The translations under genes were made by a program, and so were the position numbers. Shown here piece by piece: positions 27,801 to 36,504 of a DNA stretch of 64,000 nucleotides. The stretch lies in the NCBI GenBank assembly GCA_002816875.1, contig MUCP01000017.1, positions 1 through 64,000 on the forward strand, given 5' to 3'. Position 1 is the first letter of the stretch. Each line of letters starts with the position of its first letter. The stretch comes from SAR202 cluster bacterium Io17-Chloro-G2. GTDB taxonomy: Bacteria > Chloroflexota > Dehalococcoidia > Lucifugimonadales > UBA3495. The notes below the pieces were generated by a model. That model was not told the origin of the DNA and ran no database searches. It saw only the letters and a program-made list of their open reading frames with translations.

Positions 27801-28238
27801 GCCCTGATGGCCGCGAATATCAGGCTAAAGATGGGAATGGGGATCCTTTTGAGCATATCCGACCCCGACAAGGCTGAGGCGCTGTCGCTGGTAAGGGCGC
27901 TGGACCAAGCCGGATGCCGGCTCTACGCCACCGAGGGCACCGCTGCGATGATTTCCGCCATGGGACTGCCCGTAACCATGGCCACCAAACGCCTGGACGA
28001 GGCACACCCCAACGTGTTGGACGTGATCAACGAGGACAAAGTGGGGGCTGTGATCAACACCCTGTCGGGGGATACGTCGGTGCTGCGGGACGGTTTCTAC
28101 ATCCGCCGGGCCGCCGTGGAACGGCAGATACCTTGCTTTACCGCCCTGGACACGGCCCGGGCCGCAGTTGAAAGCCTGTTGATGGACAAAGACAACTACA
28201 GCGTACTCTGCACGGGCGAATACCTGGCGGGTGAATAA
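24900..28238 (+). CDS. carB: carbamoyl-phosphate synthase large subunit (start uncertain: GTG 24921 or upstream ATC 24900)
   Basis: [51 protein letters not shown]; both ATP-grasp halves and a C-terminal MGS-like domain. Confidence 0.95.
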   Translation: [1112 protein letters not shown]

Positions 28239-28271
28239 CTGGCGGGTGAATAACTGGCGGGTGAATAACTG
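28226..28271 (+). repeat. 15-bp tandem repeat, 3 copies, spanning the carB stop
   Basis: CTGGCGGGTGAATAA repeated three times; each unit carries an in-frame TAA. Confidence 0.95.
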
Positions 28272-28275
28272 GCCT

Positions 28276-28707
28276 TTAGCCCATCAGAGGGTAAACCACC
28301 CTCAATCCTGGGAATCGGCTGAAGTCCCGGTCTGCGGTTACGAGGTCGCTTCCAGACTCGATTGCCAGGGCTGCCAAATAGGCGTCCGGAATCAAATTCC
28401 CTCTTGTATTAGCCTCGCGGCATAATTTCGTGAATATATCCCAGTGACGCTTACCTGGAGCAATTGAAACGCAGTTCGGATGGTTTCGCAGGTCGTTGGC
28501 AAACGCCAGGGCGGCAGCCATCGGGCTGGGAGGGGCGAATATCCGCTGGTGGGTTACGACCCGGAGGAACCCGCTAAATATCAAGTCGGTAATAGCGAAA
28601 GGTTGATCGCTCTGGGCTAAATCGCTAAACCATTCGAAGTAGTCTGAATGTTGAGGCGCATCTTCCCGGTGTACGTAAACCAGGATATTCGCGTCAATGA
28701 GATGCAT
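28276..28707 (-). CDS. vapC: PIN-domain toxin, VapC-like
   Basis: MHLIDANILVYVHREDAPQH...ITDLIFSGFLRVVT...NLIPDAYLAALAIESGSDLVTADRDFSRFPGLRVVYP; PIN acidic residues. Confidence 0.9.
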   Translation of the reverse strand: MHLIDANILVYVHREDAPQHSDYFEWFSDLAQSDQPFAITDLIFSGFLRVVTHQRIFAPPSPMAAALAFANDLRNHPNCVSIAPGKRHWDIFTKLCREANTRGNLIPDAYLAALAIESGSDLVTADRDFSRFPGLRVVYPLMG

Positions 28708-28708
28708 C

Positions 28709-28945
28709 CTATAGGTCCATCACCTCGAGTAACGTTGCCGAATCGTCCAGGTCAACCCCTGGTAATAGGCCGTTACCTCCTACCGTAGTAAGGTGTAGTA
28801 TTGGCCGGTCAATCGACTGCTGACGTCGTGAGAGTGTTTCTCTGAGCGAGTCCTCTATTACGGCGGTAAGGGTCCGGCCCGTGAGTAATGCCAGTTCCTT
28901 GACATCCCCCAGCAGTTGGTCGCTCAATCTAATCGTAGTCCTCAT
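28709..28945 (-). CDS. vapB: ribbon-helix-helix antitoxin, VapB-like
   Basis: MRTTIRLSDQLLGDVKELALLTGRTLTAVIEDSLRETLSRRQQ; directly upstream of vapC. Confidence 0.88.
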   Translation of the reverse strand: MRTTIRLSDQLLGDVKELALLTGRTLTAVIEDSLRETLSRRQQSIDRPILHLTTVGGNGLLPGVDLDDSATLLEVMDL

Positions 28946-28999
28946 GCATCAAATCATATAGTGTGGTCATCAATATGTCAATTAGCGATGTTTCCTACC

Positions 29000-29206
29000 C
29001 AGGGCAATCGCGTCTTAAATGGGACCGGCAGGCCCAGCTTAGTCGCTCCGGCGAAATCCGAAGTCCAAGCGTGCCATTGTTCCCATAGCAAAGCTCACAG
29101 CTGAAATGAATTTCTGGATTCCGGCCTGCGCCGGAATGACGGTTAAGGCCGGATATGAGTGACCTGCGAAATCGTACACGCATGGGTTAAGACGCGATTG
29201 CCCTGC
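29000..29206. mobile_element. MITE-like non-coding element with 19-bp perfect terminal inverted repeats
   Basis: CAGGGCAATCGCGTCTTAA (29000-29018) and its exact reverse complement (29187-29205); flanking TTTCCTACC / TTTGCTACC resemble a 9-bp target duplication with one mismatch. Confidence 0.6.
29111..29145. repeat. short palindromic intergenic repeat (GGATTCCGGCCTGCGCCGGAATGACG type)
   Basis: ATTCCGGCctgcGCCGGAAT inverted repeat. Confidence 0.65.
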
Positions 29207-29298
29207 TTTGCTACCAATCCATCCCCAAGCCGGCGCCGGTTCTTTATTCTTCTCGGTATCATTCCCAGATGTAAAAACAAGCGGCGGCGAAGCAACCC

Positions 29299-29460
29299 GT
29301 GGAATACGGGGTAATTCTGCAGGAGTCCAACGAAGGATTCAGCGTTTACTGCCTCGAGTTGCCCGGCTGCTAGTCTCGAGGAGAGACCGAAGAAGAAGCC
29401 AACGACAACGTTAAACATGCGATTAAGGAATACTTGGGCCCGAAAAGCGAAACTCGTAAA
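29299..29460 (+). pseudogene. HicB-like antitoxin remnant with in-frame TAG
   Basis: GTG start: VEYGVILQESNEGFSVYCLELPGC*SRGETEEEANDNVKHAIKEYLGP; HicB-like pattern interrupted by TAG at 29371. Confidence 0.65.
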
Positions 29461-29475
29461 GGTTGCCGGTCTCCC

Positions 29476-30429
29476 CTACCAGTCCATCTCCATGCCTACT
29501 CCGGCGGCTTTGGCTGTATCGTACGCCAGCTTGGCGGCGGCCACGTCCGCTACCCCGGTGCCCATGAGTTTGGCGTAGACGATCTGTTCTGCGTTGTCCC
29601 GTCCGGAGACCATACCGGCCACGGCGTGACGCAACTCCAACACCTGGCTCCATTGGAAGATCCCCCGGTCCACCGCTCCGGCCATGTCTCCGGCTTCCAC
29701 CGGCGCCTGCTCCGCGGAATCCACGAATACCTTGCCGGCGCGGTCCAGCGTCCCGTCGTCGACCTCCCGGGCCCGCCAGGTGGTGGGTCCGGCGCCGATC
29801 ACGGTGGCGCCCGGCTTGAGCCAAGCGCCTTCCAACACGGGTTCCATGGTGGCGGCAATGCATATGACCACGTCGCTGTCCTCCACCGCCTCACGGTTGG
29901 TGGCGGCGGCGGAGACTTCCACCCCCAAAGAGCCGGTCATGGACCTGGCAAAGGCCTCCCTGTTTTCCAGGTTGCGGCTGAACGCCTTGATCTTTTTGAT
30001 GCCGCGGACTTTGCAGACCGCTTCCAGTTGGGTTGGCGCCTGGTATCCGGTGCCGATTATTCCCACGGTGGAGGCGCCGGGGGTAGACAAGTGCTTGACC
30101 GCCACTCCGGTTGTGGCTCCGGTCCGCAATTGGCCTAGGCGGTTGGCCTGGGTATAACACAGCAGGGCGCCGGTTTCGGCGTTGTACAGGCTCACCTGGA
30201 ATGAATAGGCGCCCTTGACTACCGTGTAGGTCTTGACTCCAAGAACGCCATCGTGGAACAAACCACCGCCCATCACCGCCAACATGCCGCTACTGGCTAT
30301 GATCTTGCGCCTGGGCAGGCTATAGGCTTCACCATGGCCGTAGTTCCTTTGCATGGACTCGATGGTCTCCAGCATGGCATCCATGGAAACAGAGTTGAGA
30401 ACGTCTTCATCCCGTAAAAATAGGGCCAT
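29476..30429 (-). CDS. ornithine cyclodeaminase / mu-crystallin family protein
   Basis: ALFLRDEDVLNSVSMDAMLETIESMQRNYGHGEAYSLPRRKI...LRTGATTGVAVKHLSTPGASTVGIIGTGYQAPTQLEAVCKVRGIKKIKAFSRN. Confidence 0.9.
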   Translation of the reverse strand: MALFLRDEDVLNSVSMDAMLETIESMQRNYGHGEAYSLPRRKIIASSGMLAVMGGGLFHDGVLGVKTYTVVKGAYSFQVSLYNAETGALLCYTQANRLGQLRTGATTGVAVKHLSTPGASTVGIIGTGYQAPTQLEAVCKVRGIKKIKAFSRNLENREAFARSMTGSLGVEVSAAATNREAVEDSDVVICIAATMEPVLEGAWLKPGATVIGAGPTTWRAREVDDGTLDRAGKVFVDSAEQAPVEAGDMAGAVDRGIFQWSQVLELRHAVAGMVSGRDNAEQIVYAKLMGTGVADVAAAKLAYDTAKAAGVGMEMDW

Positions 30430-30878
30430 AACCCACCATCCTGACAGACTGTGTCACCAAAATTACCAGCGGAAAGAGCCCGGCTATCTTAATTGCCAGC
30501 TTCGGCAGTGGCAAGGTGAATGGAGTATTCCCGTTGTTTGGGCAAGCCAGCGGTGGAAAACCGCCAAATTTGCATCATATTTTATGATAGTATGTATGTC
30601 CATCTAGTGGCTAGGATTCTGCAATGATCTTTGGAGATCGTTAGGCAACTATGCGTTGGCGTGGGTACGGTGGCGATGGGAAACCGGATAACATCCAACT
30701 TCCAGGTGGAAAAAACGTCAAGTGGTTCACGTATGTTTCCAGTTGGTCAGTAAACCACGAAGATTGGGTACACCCTGAGAGATGAAGAGGTTTGAACCCT
30801 TAGTCAAAACCTAAAATGGCATGTTGGGGGTGGGCTCTAAGGGGCTTTAAAACATATGGTGGGATGGGGCGCAGAAGC

Positions 30879-31118
30879 CTACTTAAAATACTCCCGGTTT
30901 TTGCGGATGTACTCCCGCCATTTGGAAGGCACCGTGAATTCATCAAAGATGGCATTCACCGGGCACACAGACTCGCAATAGGAGCAGTCGATGCAGGTCT
31001 CGGGATCGATGTAATACATATCGTCGTTATCGGTGGTGACGATGCAATCCACCGGGCAAACTTCGAGACAACTCGCGTCTTTTACGCCAATGCAAGGCTC
31101 GGTGATTATGTAAGGCAT
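30879..31118 (-). CDS. 4Fe-4S ferredoxin family protein
   Basis: MPYIITEPCIGVKDASCLEVCPVDCI...DPETCIDCSYCESVCPVNAIF; two Cys clusters. Confidence 0.92.
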   Translation of the reverse strand: MPYIITEPCIGVKDASCLEVCPVDCIVTTDNDDMYYIDPETCIDCSYCESVCPVNAIFDEFTVPSKWREYIRKNREYFK

Positions 31119-31294
31119 ACCAGCAAGCCTGGCCCCAGTCAAATACCAGATTAAAATATCGGCCTGAAGATCCGGCCTGGCACCATCAACCCGGTGTTGA
31201 AATCTATTCTCGAATCACGGCATTATTTTGTCAAGCAATAACGGTTAATATATAATATTAATTTGGCGCGGGTTATACTGGGGGGGCGTCATTT

Positions 31295-32251
31295 ATGGAA
31301 CTTAGAGAACTCATCAGCTTTTACCATGTCGCCAGGCTTCGCAGCGTCTCCAAGGCCGCTCGGACCCTGGAATTGGGTCAACCTACCGTTACCACTCATC
31401 TGAGGAAGCTGGAAAGCGAATTTGGTATCACCCTGTTCGACCGGATCAAACGGCCCATCCAGTTGACCTCCGAAGGCATCACCCTTTTGGAACTGGTAAC
31501 CCCTGTGGTCACGTCGGTGGATACCCTGAAGACCCAGATGGACTATTCCGAGCGGCGGGGCTCTTTCTCGATAGGGGCGTATCCCGACTTGGTAATGCAC
31601 CATCTGCCCCATGGGATTCAAGCTTTCCGCGAGCTTTATCCCGAAATTCGCATCAGATTGTTGGCCCGGAGTTACAACCCTCTCATCCAGTTAGTCAAGT
31701 CGGGCGAGATCGACCTAGGGTTTTGTTCGCCTCCTCCTTCCGACGACCCAACTCTGGAGTTCAAAGAACTCTTCGAATACAACGTGGTGTTGATGACTCC
31801 TTTAAGCCACCCTTTGCTGTCCCTAGAGACACCGTCTCTGCAGGAAATCGCCTCGTGGCCTTTAATCCTATCAGGGCCGGAAAGCCTGACCCGGCAGAAG
31901 GTGGAACAAGCGCTAAAGGGCCAGGGTCTCACCTCCGACGTGGTCTTGGCAATGGACGATACCGAGTCCATCAAACGGTACGTGGAAACAGGGATGGGCG
32001 TGGCAGTGTGCAGCGACTTCACCCTGCATCAGGAAGACCACTACAAGTTGGGGGTGGTCCGCCTGAACCATATCTTCCAAAGTTCCGTCATCGGGGTCTG
32101 CACGCTGAAGGGTAAGTTCCTTGGCCGGGCGGTGCGAAATTTTATCGACGCCATATCTGACGAAATGCTGGGTTATCACGCCGAGATGTTGGATTGGGAC
32201 CGGGCCACCGTCAGCCCGGTGGCAACCTCCGAGTCTGAACTCGATTGTTAA
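31295..32251 (+). CDS. LysR family transcriptional regulator
   Basis: MELRELISFYHVARLRSVSKAARTLELGQPTVTTHLRKLESEFGITLFDRIKRPIQLTSEG, LTTR wHTH. Confidence 0.94.
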   Translation: MELRELISFYHVARLRSVSKAARTLELGQPTVTTHLRKLESEFGITLFDRIKRPIQLTSEGITLLELVTPVVTSVDTLKTQMDYSERRGSFSIGAYPDLVMHHLPHGIQAFRELYPEIRIRLLARSYNPLIQLVKSGEIDLGFCSPPPSDDPTLEFKELFEYNVVLMTPLSHPLLSLETPSLQEIASWPLILSGPESLTRQKVEQALKGQGLTSDVVLAMDDTESIKRYVETGMGVAVCSDFTLHQEDHYKLGVVRLNHIFQSSVIGVCTLKGKFLGRAVRNFIDAISDEMLGYHAEMLDWDRATVSPVATSESELDC

Positions 32252-32362
32252 CAACTCGTTAACAACCTCCTGGTCCACGGCCCCGGCCACTTGGTCCCAT
32301 AATGACGGGACGGGGGAGCGAGGAGGCGTCCCGGCCGACGCGCTTCCTGGGCGGCCGGTCCC

Positions 32363-33637
32363 CTAATGCGTCCCAATGCTCTGCTTGTTCCGAATGCCGC
32401 GTCCGGCAGTTTCATGCACCACCACCATCACCCCAAGGGCAGTTGCCACCAATAGAATGGCATCTATCCCCAAGGACCATGCGAAGCCGAGCAGGTCGGC
32501 GACCCCTCCCAGCAGTATGGCCCCCAGCAAGGAACCGGCGCCGCCGAAAGTCCGGAATAATCCCATGGTGACCCCTTCTAAACCCGGAGGCGCGATGTCG
32601 GCGAAATACGCCACCAGGGGAGGGCCGGCTAGCCCCTCGCCCAAGCCCAACAGGACTCCTGAGATGACCAGTCCGGGGAAGCTATTCGTGTAGATGAATA
32701 GCAATATGCCAAGGGATATCAGCACCACAGCTGGAACGACGGTTACCTTCCTCCCGAACCGGTCGGCGATGAATCCTGACGCCAGGGTCGTGAAAAACTG
32801 GGGTAGGTGGGTGATCGCTATGAAGATTCCTAACTGGCTCGGTTGAAAGCCTTTGGCTTCGCCGTAAAGGGGCATAACCGTGAAACGTCCGCCTTGCCGG
32901 TTAGCCACTATCATCATTCCCAGCAGTCCCACCAGGATAAACCCGGGGTTGAGCAGAAGTCTGCGGTATGCCCCGGGCGGAGTGGCCCCAGATGCGCCAG
33001 GTCCGCTGGAACGAGTGGACCGGCCTGCAGGCAAGGACGAGCCAACCGGCCATGGCCTGGTTTCGGGGACCCCAAACACCACTACAAACATTCCCACCAA
33101 CATCAACAGACCCTGAAAATAAAGGGGCGCCCGCAGGCCCATGTGGTCGCCCATAAATCCGCCGATGACCGGTCCAATGCTCTGGGCAGCCAGGATACTC
33201 AATTCGTGCAAGCTCAGAAATCTAGCCCGGTTTTCAGGCCGGGAAACGTCGCTGAGAAAAACCGAGACTGCGGTAGTGGTCATGGTGGAGCCGATGCCCG
33301 AGACCATCCGCCATCCCACCAGCCAGCGGTAGCTAAATGAGATGGCCACCATAAACGCGCCCAGGGAGTTGACCGCCGTGCCCAGAATCAGCACGAACCT
33401 GCGGCCAAGCCTCTGGGTCAGGTATCCGGCGGGCAGGCTGACAAAAATGCGCCCCACGCCAAAGAGGCCCACGGCCAGGCCAACCTGGGTGCGGCTGACG
33501 TGGAATTCTTGATCTACGAACAGGGGAAGCACGGGGGCTATCATTCCCATCCCCAATGAGCCGGCGAAGATGGAAACACACAGGAACGCCACACCCCGGT
33601 TCCGGCTCAGGGCAAGGGCGAAATTTGATGGCTTCAA
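32363..33637 (-). CDS. MFS transporter
   Basis: FLCVSIFAGSLGMGMIAPVLPLFVDQEF...RLGRRFVLILGTAVNSLGAFM; ORF to 33796 overlaps a DUF951 gene, so the real start is probably TTG near 33637. Confidence 0.88.
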   Translation of the reverse strand: MKPSNFALALSRNRGVAFLCVSIFAGSLGMGMIAPVLPLFVDQEFHVSRTQVGLAVGLFGVGRIFVSLPAGYLTQRLGRRFVLILGTAVNSLGAFMVAISFSYRWLVGWRMVSGIGSTMTTTAVSVFLSDVSRPENRARFLSLHELSILAAQSIGPVIGGFMGDHMGLRAPLYFQGLLMLVGMFVVVFGVPETRPWPVGSSLPAGRSTRSSGPGASGATPPGAYRRLLLNPGFILVGLLGMMIVANRQGGRFTVMPLYGEAKGFQPSQLGIFIAITHLPQFFTTLASGFIADRFGRKVTVVPAVVLISLGILLFIYTNSFPGLVISGVLLGLGEGLAGPPLVAYFADIAPPGLEGVTMGLFRTFGGAGSLLGAILLGGVADLLGFAWSLGIDAILLVATALGVMVVVHETAGRGIRNKQSIGTH

Positions 33638-33864
33638 AGCTCCGGACCGGGATTCAGGTCCGGTCCGGATGCTTGAGTGGACCGCGGGATGACATCTTTG
33701 ACCCGACGCTCCAGATATGACCTGCCCAGGAGGACGTGCCTGCCGCACTTTTGGCAGGTCAATCCTATGTCGGCGCCCAGACGGCCCACCTGCCAAAGGC
33801 TGTTGCCGCAGGGATGGGCCTTTTTCATCCGGAGGACATCCCCCACCTTGATATCTAAGGCCAT
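33634..33864 (-). CDS. DUF951 family small protein
   Basis: DIKVGDVLRMKKAHPCGNSLWQVGRLGADIGLTCQKCGRHVLLGRSYLERRVK. Confidence 0.85.
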   Translation of the reverse strand: MALDIKVGDVLRMKKAHPCGNSLWQVGRLGADIGLTCQKCGRHVLLGRSYLERRVKDVIPRSTQASGPDLNPGPEL

Positions 33865-34691
33865 CCCTTGCCCTCGGCGTCTAGAATGGTGTTGATTGCG
33901 TCTCGTAACTTGGCGGCCTCCCGGCCGGCCGCCTGGGCAAAATTCGGTCCCTGGGAGGCGTAGATTATTCCCCGGGACGAGTTGATGATGGCCCGGCGTC
34001 CGTTGCTTGCGGCGCCTTGCTGAACGGCGGATTCCAGGGCGCCGCCCTGGGCGCCCACGCCGGGAATCAATATGGGCATGTTGGGGCAGATGTCGCGGAC
34101 CGCCTTAAGTTGATCCGGAACGGTGGCCCCCACCACAAGACCCAAGTTGTTCGCGGCGCTCCAGGTCTTGACCTCCCTAGCCAGGTGCTGGTACTGGGGC
34201 ATGTTTCCGTGCGGGGTTGAGACGCTCAGGTCTTGGAGGTCCGATGAGCCGGGGTTGGAGCCTCGGCACCACACGAAAACCCCCCGGCCGGGTTGGGTTA
34301 GAAATGGCTCCACGGTATCGCGGCCCCCCCAGGCGTTCACCGTCACCGCGTCGAAATCCCACACCTGGAACATGGCGTGGGCATAGGCCGTGCCGGAATT
34401 ACCGATGTCGCCCCTCTTGGCGTCGCCAATGATGATGGCTTGAGGCGCGGCCTGGCGAATGTGGGCGATGGTAACCTCCAGCGCCTTCAATCCAGGAATG
34501 CCCAGCGCCTCGTAAAACGCCAGATTGGGCTTGTAGCAGCAGACCAGGCCGGCAGTGGCGTCCACTATGGCCGCATTGAAGTCTGCAACATCCGGTATGG
34601 GCATCTTGTCGGGATCCACGTCCAGGCCCACACAAACCAAGCTTTGATTGGCCGCGCAGGCCCCATCCAGCCGGCTAAGGAAATCAGTCAA
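33855..34691 (-). CDS. pyrF: orotidine-5'-phosphate decarboxylase (subfamily 2)
   Basis: LVCVGLDVDPDKMPIPDVADFNAAIVDATAGLVCCYKPNLAFYEALG...IIIGDAKRGDIGNSGTAYAHAMF. Confidence 0.94.
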   Translation of the reverse strand: MTDFLSRLDGACAANQSLVCVGLDVDPDKMPIPDVADFNAAIVDATAGLVCCYKPNLAFYEALGIPGLKALEVTIAHIRQAAPQAIIIGDAKRGDIGNSGTAYAHAMFQVWDFDAVTVNAWGGRDTVEPFLTQPGRGVFVWCRGSNPGSSDLQDLSVSTPHGNMPQYQHLAREVKTWSAANNLGLVVGATVPDQLKAVRDICPNMPILIPGVGAQGGALESAVQQGAASNGRRAIINSSRGIIYASQGPNFAQAAGREAAKLRDAINTILDAEGKGWP

Positions 34692-34906
34692 CTTTGGACT
34701 CCATTCTCGGGCTTCCTGAAGGTACCGGTAAAGGAGGATTAAATCATATTACGAGGCAGGCGCACGGGTCCGCCCACCGTATTATATCGCCTGGTATCCA
34801 GCGGGGCTATCGTGATCTGGCCATCCGGATCAGAACCGCTTGCCCGCCTTCCACTCCATTGTTACCATCCCGTTATGGCGGCTCATGCAGCGTTTCGGGT
34901 GTTCCC

Positions 34907-35662
34907 ATGGACCTAGGACCGGATTTGGTAGAAGGGGTGTTTATAGAACGCCTCAACCGGTTTGCGGCTCTGGTGGAGATCAACGGCAACCGGGAAATGG
35001 TCCACGTGGCCAACTCTGGCCGGATGCGGGAGTTGTTTGTGCCTGGCTACCGGGTATTGGTGAAACCCCAACCTGGAGAACACCGCAAAACCAAGTTCGA
35101 CCTAGCGTTGGTGGATATGGGGTTCGGCTTGGCCTCGGCCGACGCCCGCCTGCCCAATGCCCTGGTGCGGGAGGCCCTGAATGGTGGACGGTTGCCCCAA
35201 TTTGCCGATTATCCTGACGTGAGGCCTGAATCCACGTTCGGTGAAAGCAGATTGGATTTTCTGTTGGAGGGGCCGGCGGGCAAATGCTATTTGGAAACCA
35301 AGTCGGTGACCCTGGTGGAAAAGGGCGTGGGGCTTTTTCCCGACGCGCCTACGTTGCGGGGGGCCAAGCATCTGAAGAGTCTGGAAGAGGCGTTGGCCGG
35401 CGGGCACCGGGGGGCAGCCATATTTGTGATCCAGCGCGACGACGCCCAAGCCTTCTCCACCAGCGATGATTCCGACCCGGAATTCGCCCTAGCCCTTCGC
35501 CACGCTCTGGCCGTGGGAGTCGAGGCTTTTGCCTATAAGTGCCGGGTGACCGAGAGGTTGGTGGAATTGGCGGAGCAGTTGCCAATCCGGCTGGCGCCGC
35601 TGTCTAGCCCGGACAATCTGGATAGCTCCAACGCCCCAGAGGCTGCAGATGGGCAACGGTGA
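34907..35662 (+). CDS. sfsA: DNA/RNA nuclease SfsA
   Basis: VEGVFIERLNRFAALVEINGNREMVHVANSGRMRELFVPGYRVLVKP...YLETKSVTLVEKGVGLFPDAPTLRGAKHLKSL; ATG at 34907. Confidence 0.93.
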   Translation: MDLGPDLVEGVFIERLNRFAALVEINGNREMVHVANSGRMRELFVPGYRVLVKPQPGEHRKTKFDLALVDMGFGLASADARLPNALVREALNGGRLPQFADYPDVRPESTFGESRLDFLLEGPAGKCYLETKSVTLVEKGVGLFPDAPTLRGAKHLKSLEEALAGGHRGAAIFVIQRDDAQAFSTSDDSDPEFALALRHALAVGVEAFAYKCRVTERLVELAEQLPIRLAPLSSPDNLDSSNAPEAADGQR

Positions 35663-36362
35663 CTCTTCCCAGGCCCAAGACCCGCTTGGGATCCCGGCGG
35701 TCTTGGAAATGGTCTACTCTCGGCTCTACAGGGAATATGGGCCCCAGCACTGGTGGCCGGGAGACGGGCCTCTTGACGTGGTGATCGGGGCGATCCTGAC
35801 CCAGTCTGCCGCCTGGCGCAACGTGGAAATGGCCCTTGCCAATCTAAAGGGGGCTGGATGCTGGTCTCTGGATACGATCCATCGTAAGCCTCAAGATGAA
35901 TTGGCCGCCATCATCCGTCCCTCGGGATATTTCAACGCCAAGGCCCGCAAGCTGAAGGCATTCGCCGCCCATATCACGTCAAATTACGCCGGACACCTGG
36001 ACCGGTTCCTGGCCCTCGACTTAGCGCCGCTCCGCGAAGAACTCCTTTCGATTCACGGCATTGGCCCCGAAACCGCCGACGACATCATCCTATATGCCGC
36101 GGAGAAACCCTCCTTCGTGATTGACTCCTATACCCGGCGCATCGTTGCGCGGCTGGGAATCACCCCTGAGGGAATGCCCGATACCTACGATGCCCATCAG
36201 GCCCTGTTCCAGCGCAACCTGGCGCCGGATTCCAAGATGTTCAACGAGTATCACGCCCTGTTGGACCGCCACGCCAAGGAGACCTGCGCCAAGGTCCCCG
36301 GTTGCTCCCGCTGTTGCCTCCGCGAGATGTGCGCCACCGGTGGCGCAACCGCCGGAAGCTAG
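35649..36362 (+). CDS. endonuclease III-like HhH-GPD protein with Fe-S cluster loop
   Basis: VIGAILTQSAAWRNVEMALANLK...LLSIHGIGPETADDIILYAAEKPSFVIDSYTRRIVARLG...CAKVPGCSRCCLREMC. Confidence 0.9.
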   Translation: MGNGDSSQAQDPLGIPAVLEMVYSRLYREYGPQHWWPGDGPLDVVIGAILTQSAAWRNVEMALANLKGAGCWSLDTIHRKPQDELAAIIRPSGYFNAKARKLKAFAAHITSNYAGHLDRFLALDLAPLREELLSIHGIGPETADDIILYAAEKPSFVIDSYTRRIVARLGITPEGMPDTYDAHQALFQRNLAPDSKMFNEYHALLDRHAKETCAKVPGCSRCCLREMCATGGATAGS

Positions 36363-36504
36363 CCCATTTCCGGTCCTCATGCGGCCGGGCCATCGGCTTG
36401 CCTCGTGTCCCGCCAGCCTCGGTTTACATAAGACTTTCAGAATGGTCTCCGGATTGACGTAACGTGGGGCAGTGGTTATCATTGCGCCATTCGCCTAGCC
36501 GCAG

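Noticed and set aside
29434-30138. 234-aa plus-strand ORF
   Set aside because: Antisense of ornithine cyclodeaminase; its first residues are only the tail of the hicB-like remnant.
30430-30878. Possible ncRNA or small ORF in the intergenic gap
   Set aside because: No convincing ORF, conserved RNA motif or terminator pair that I could support by eye.
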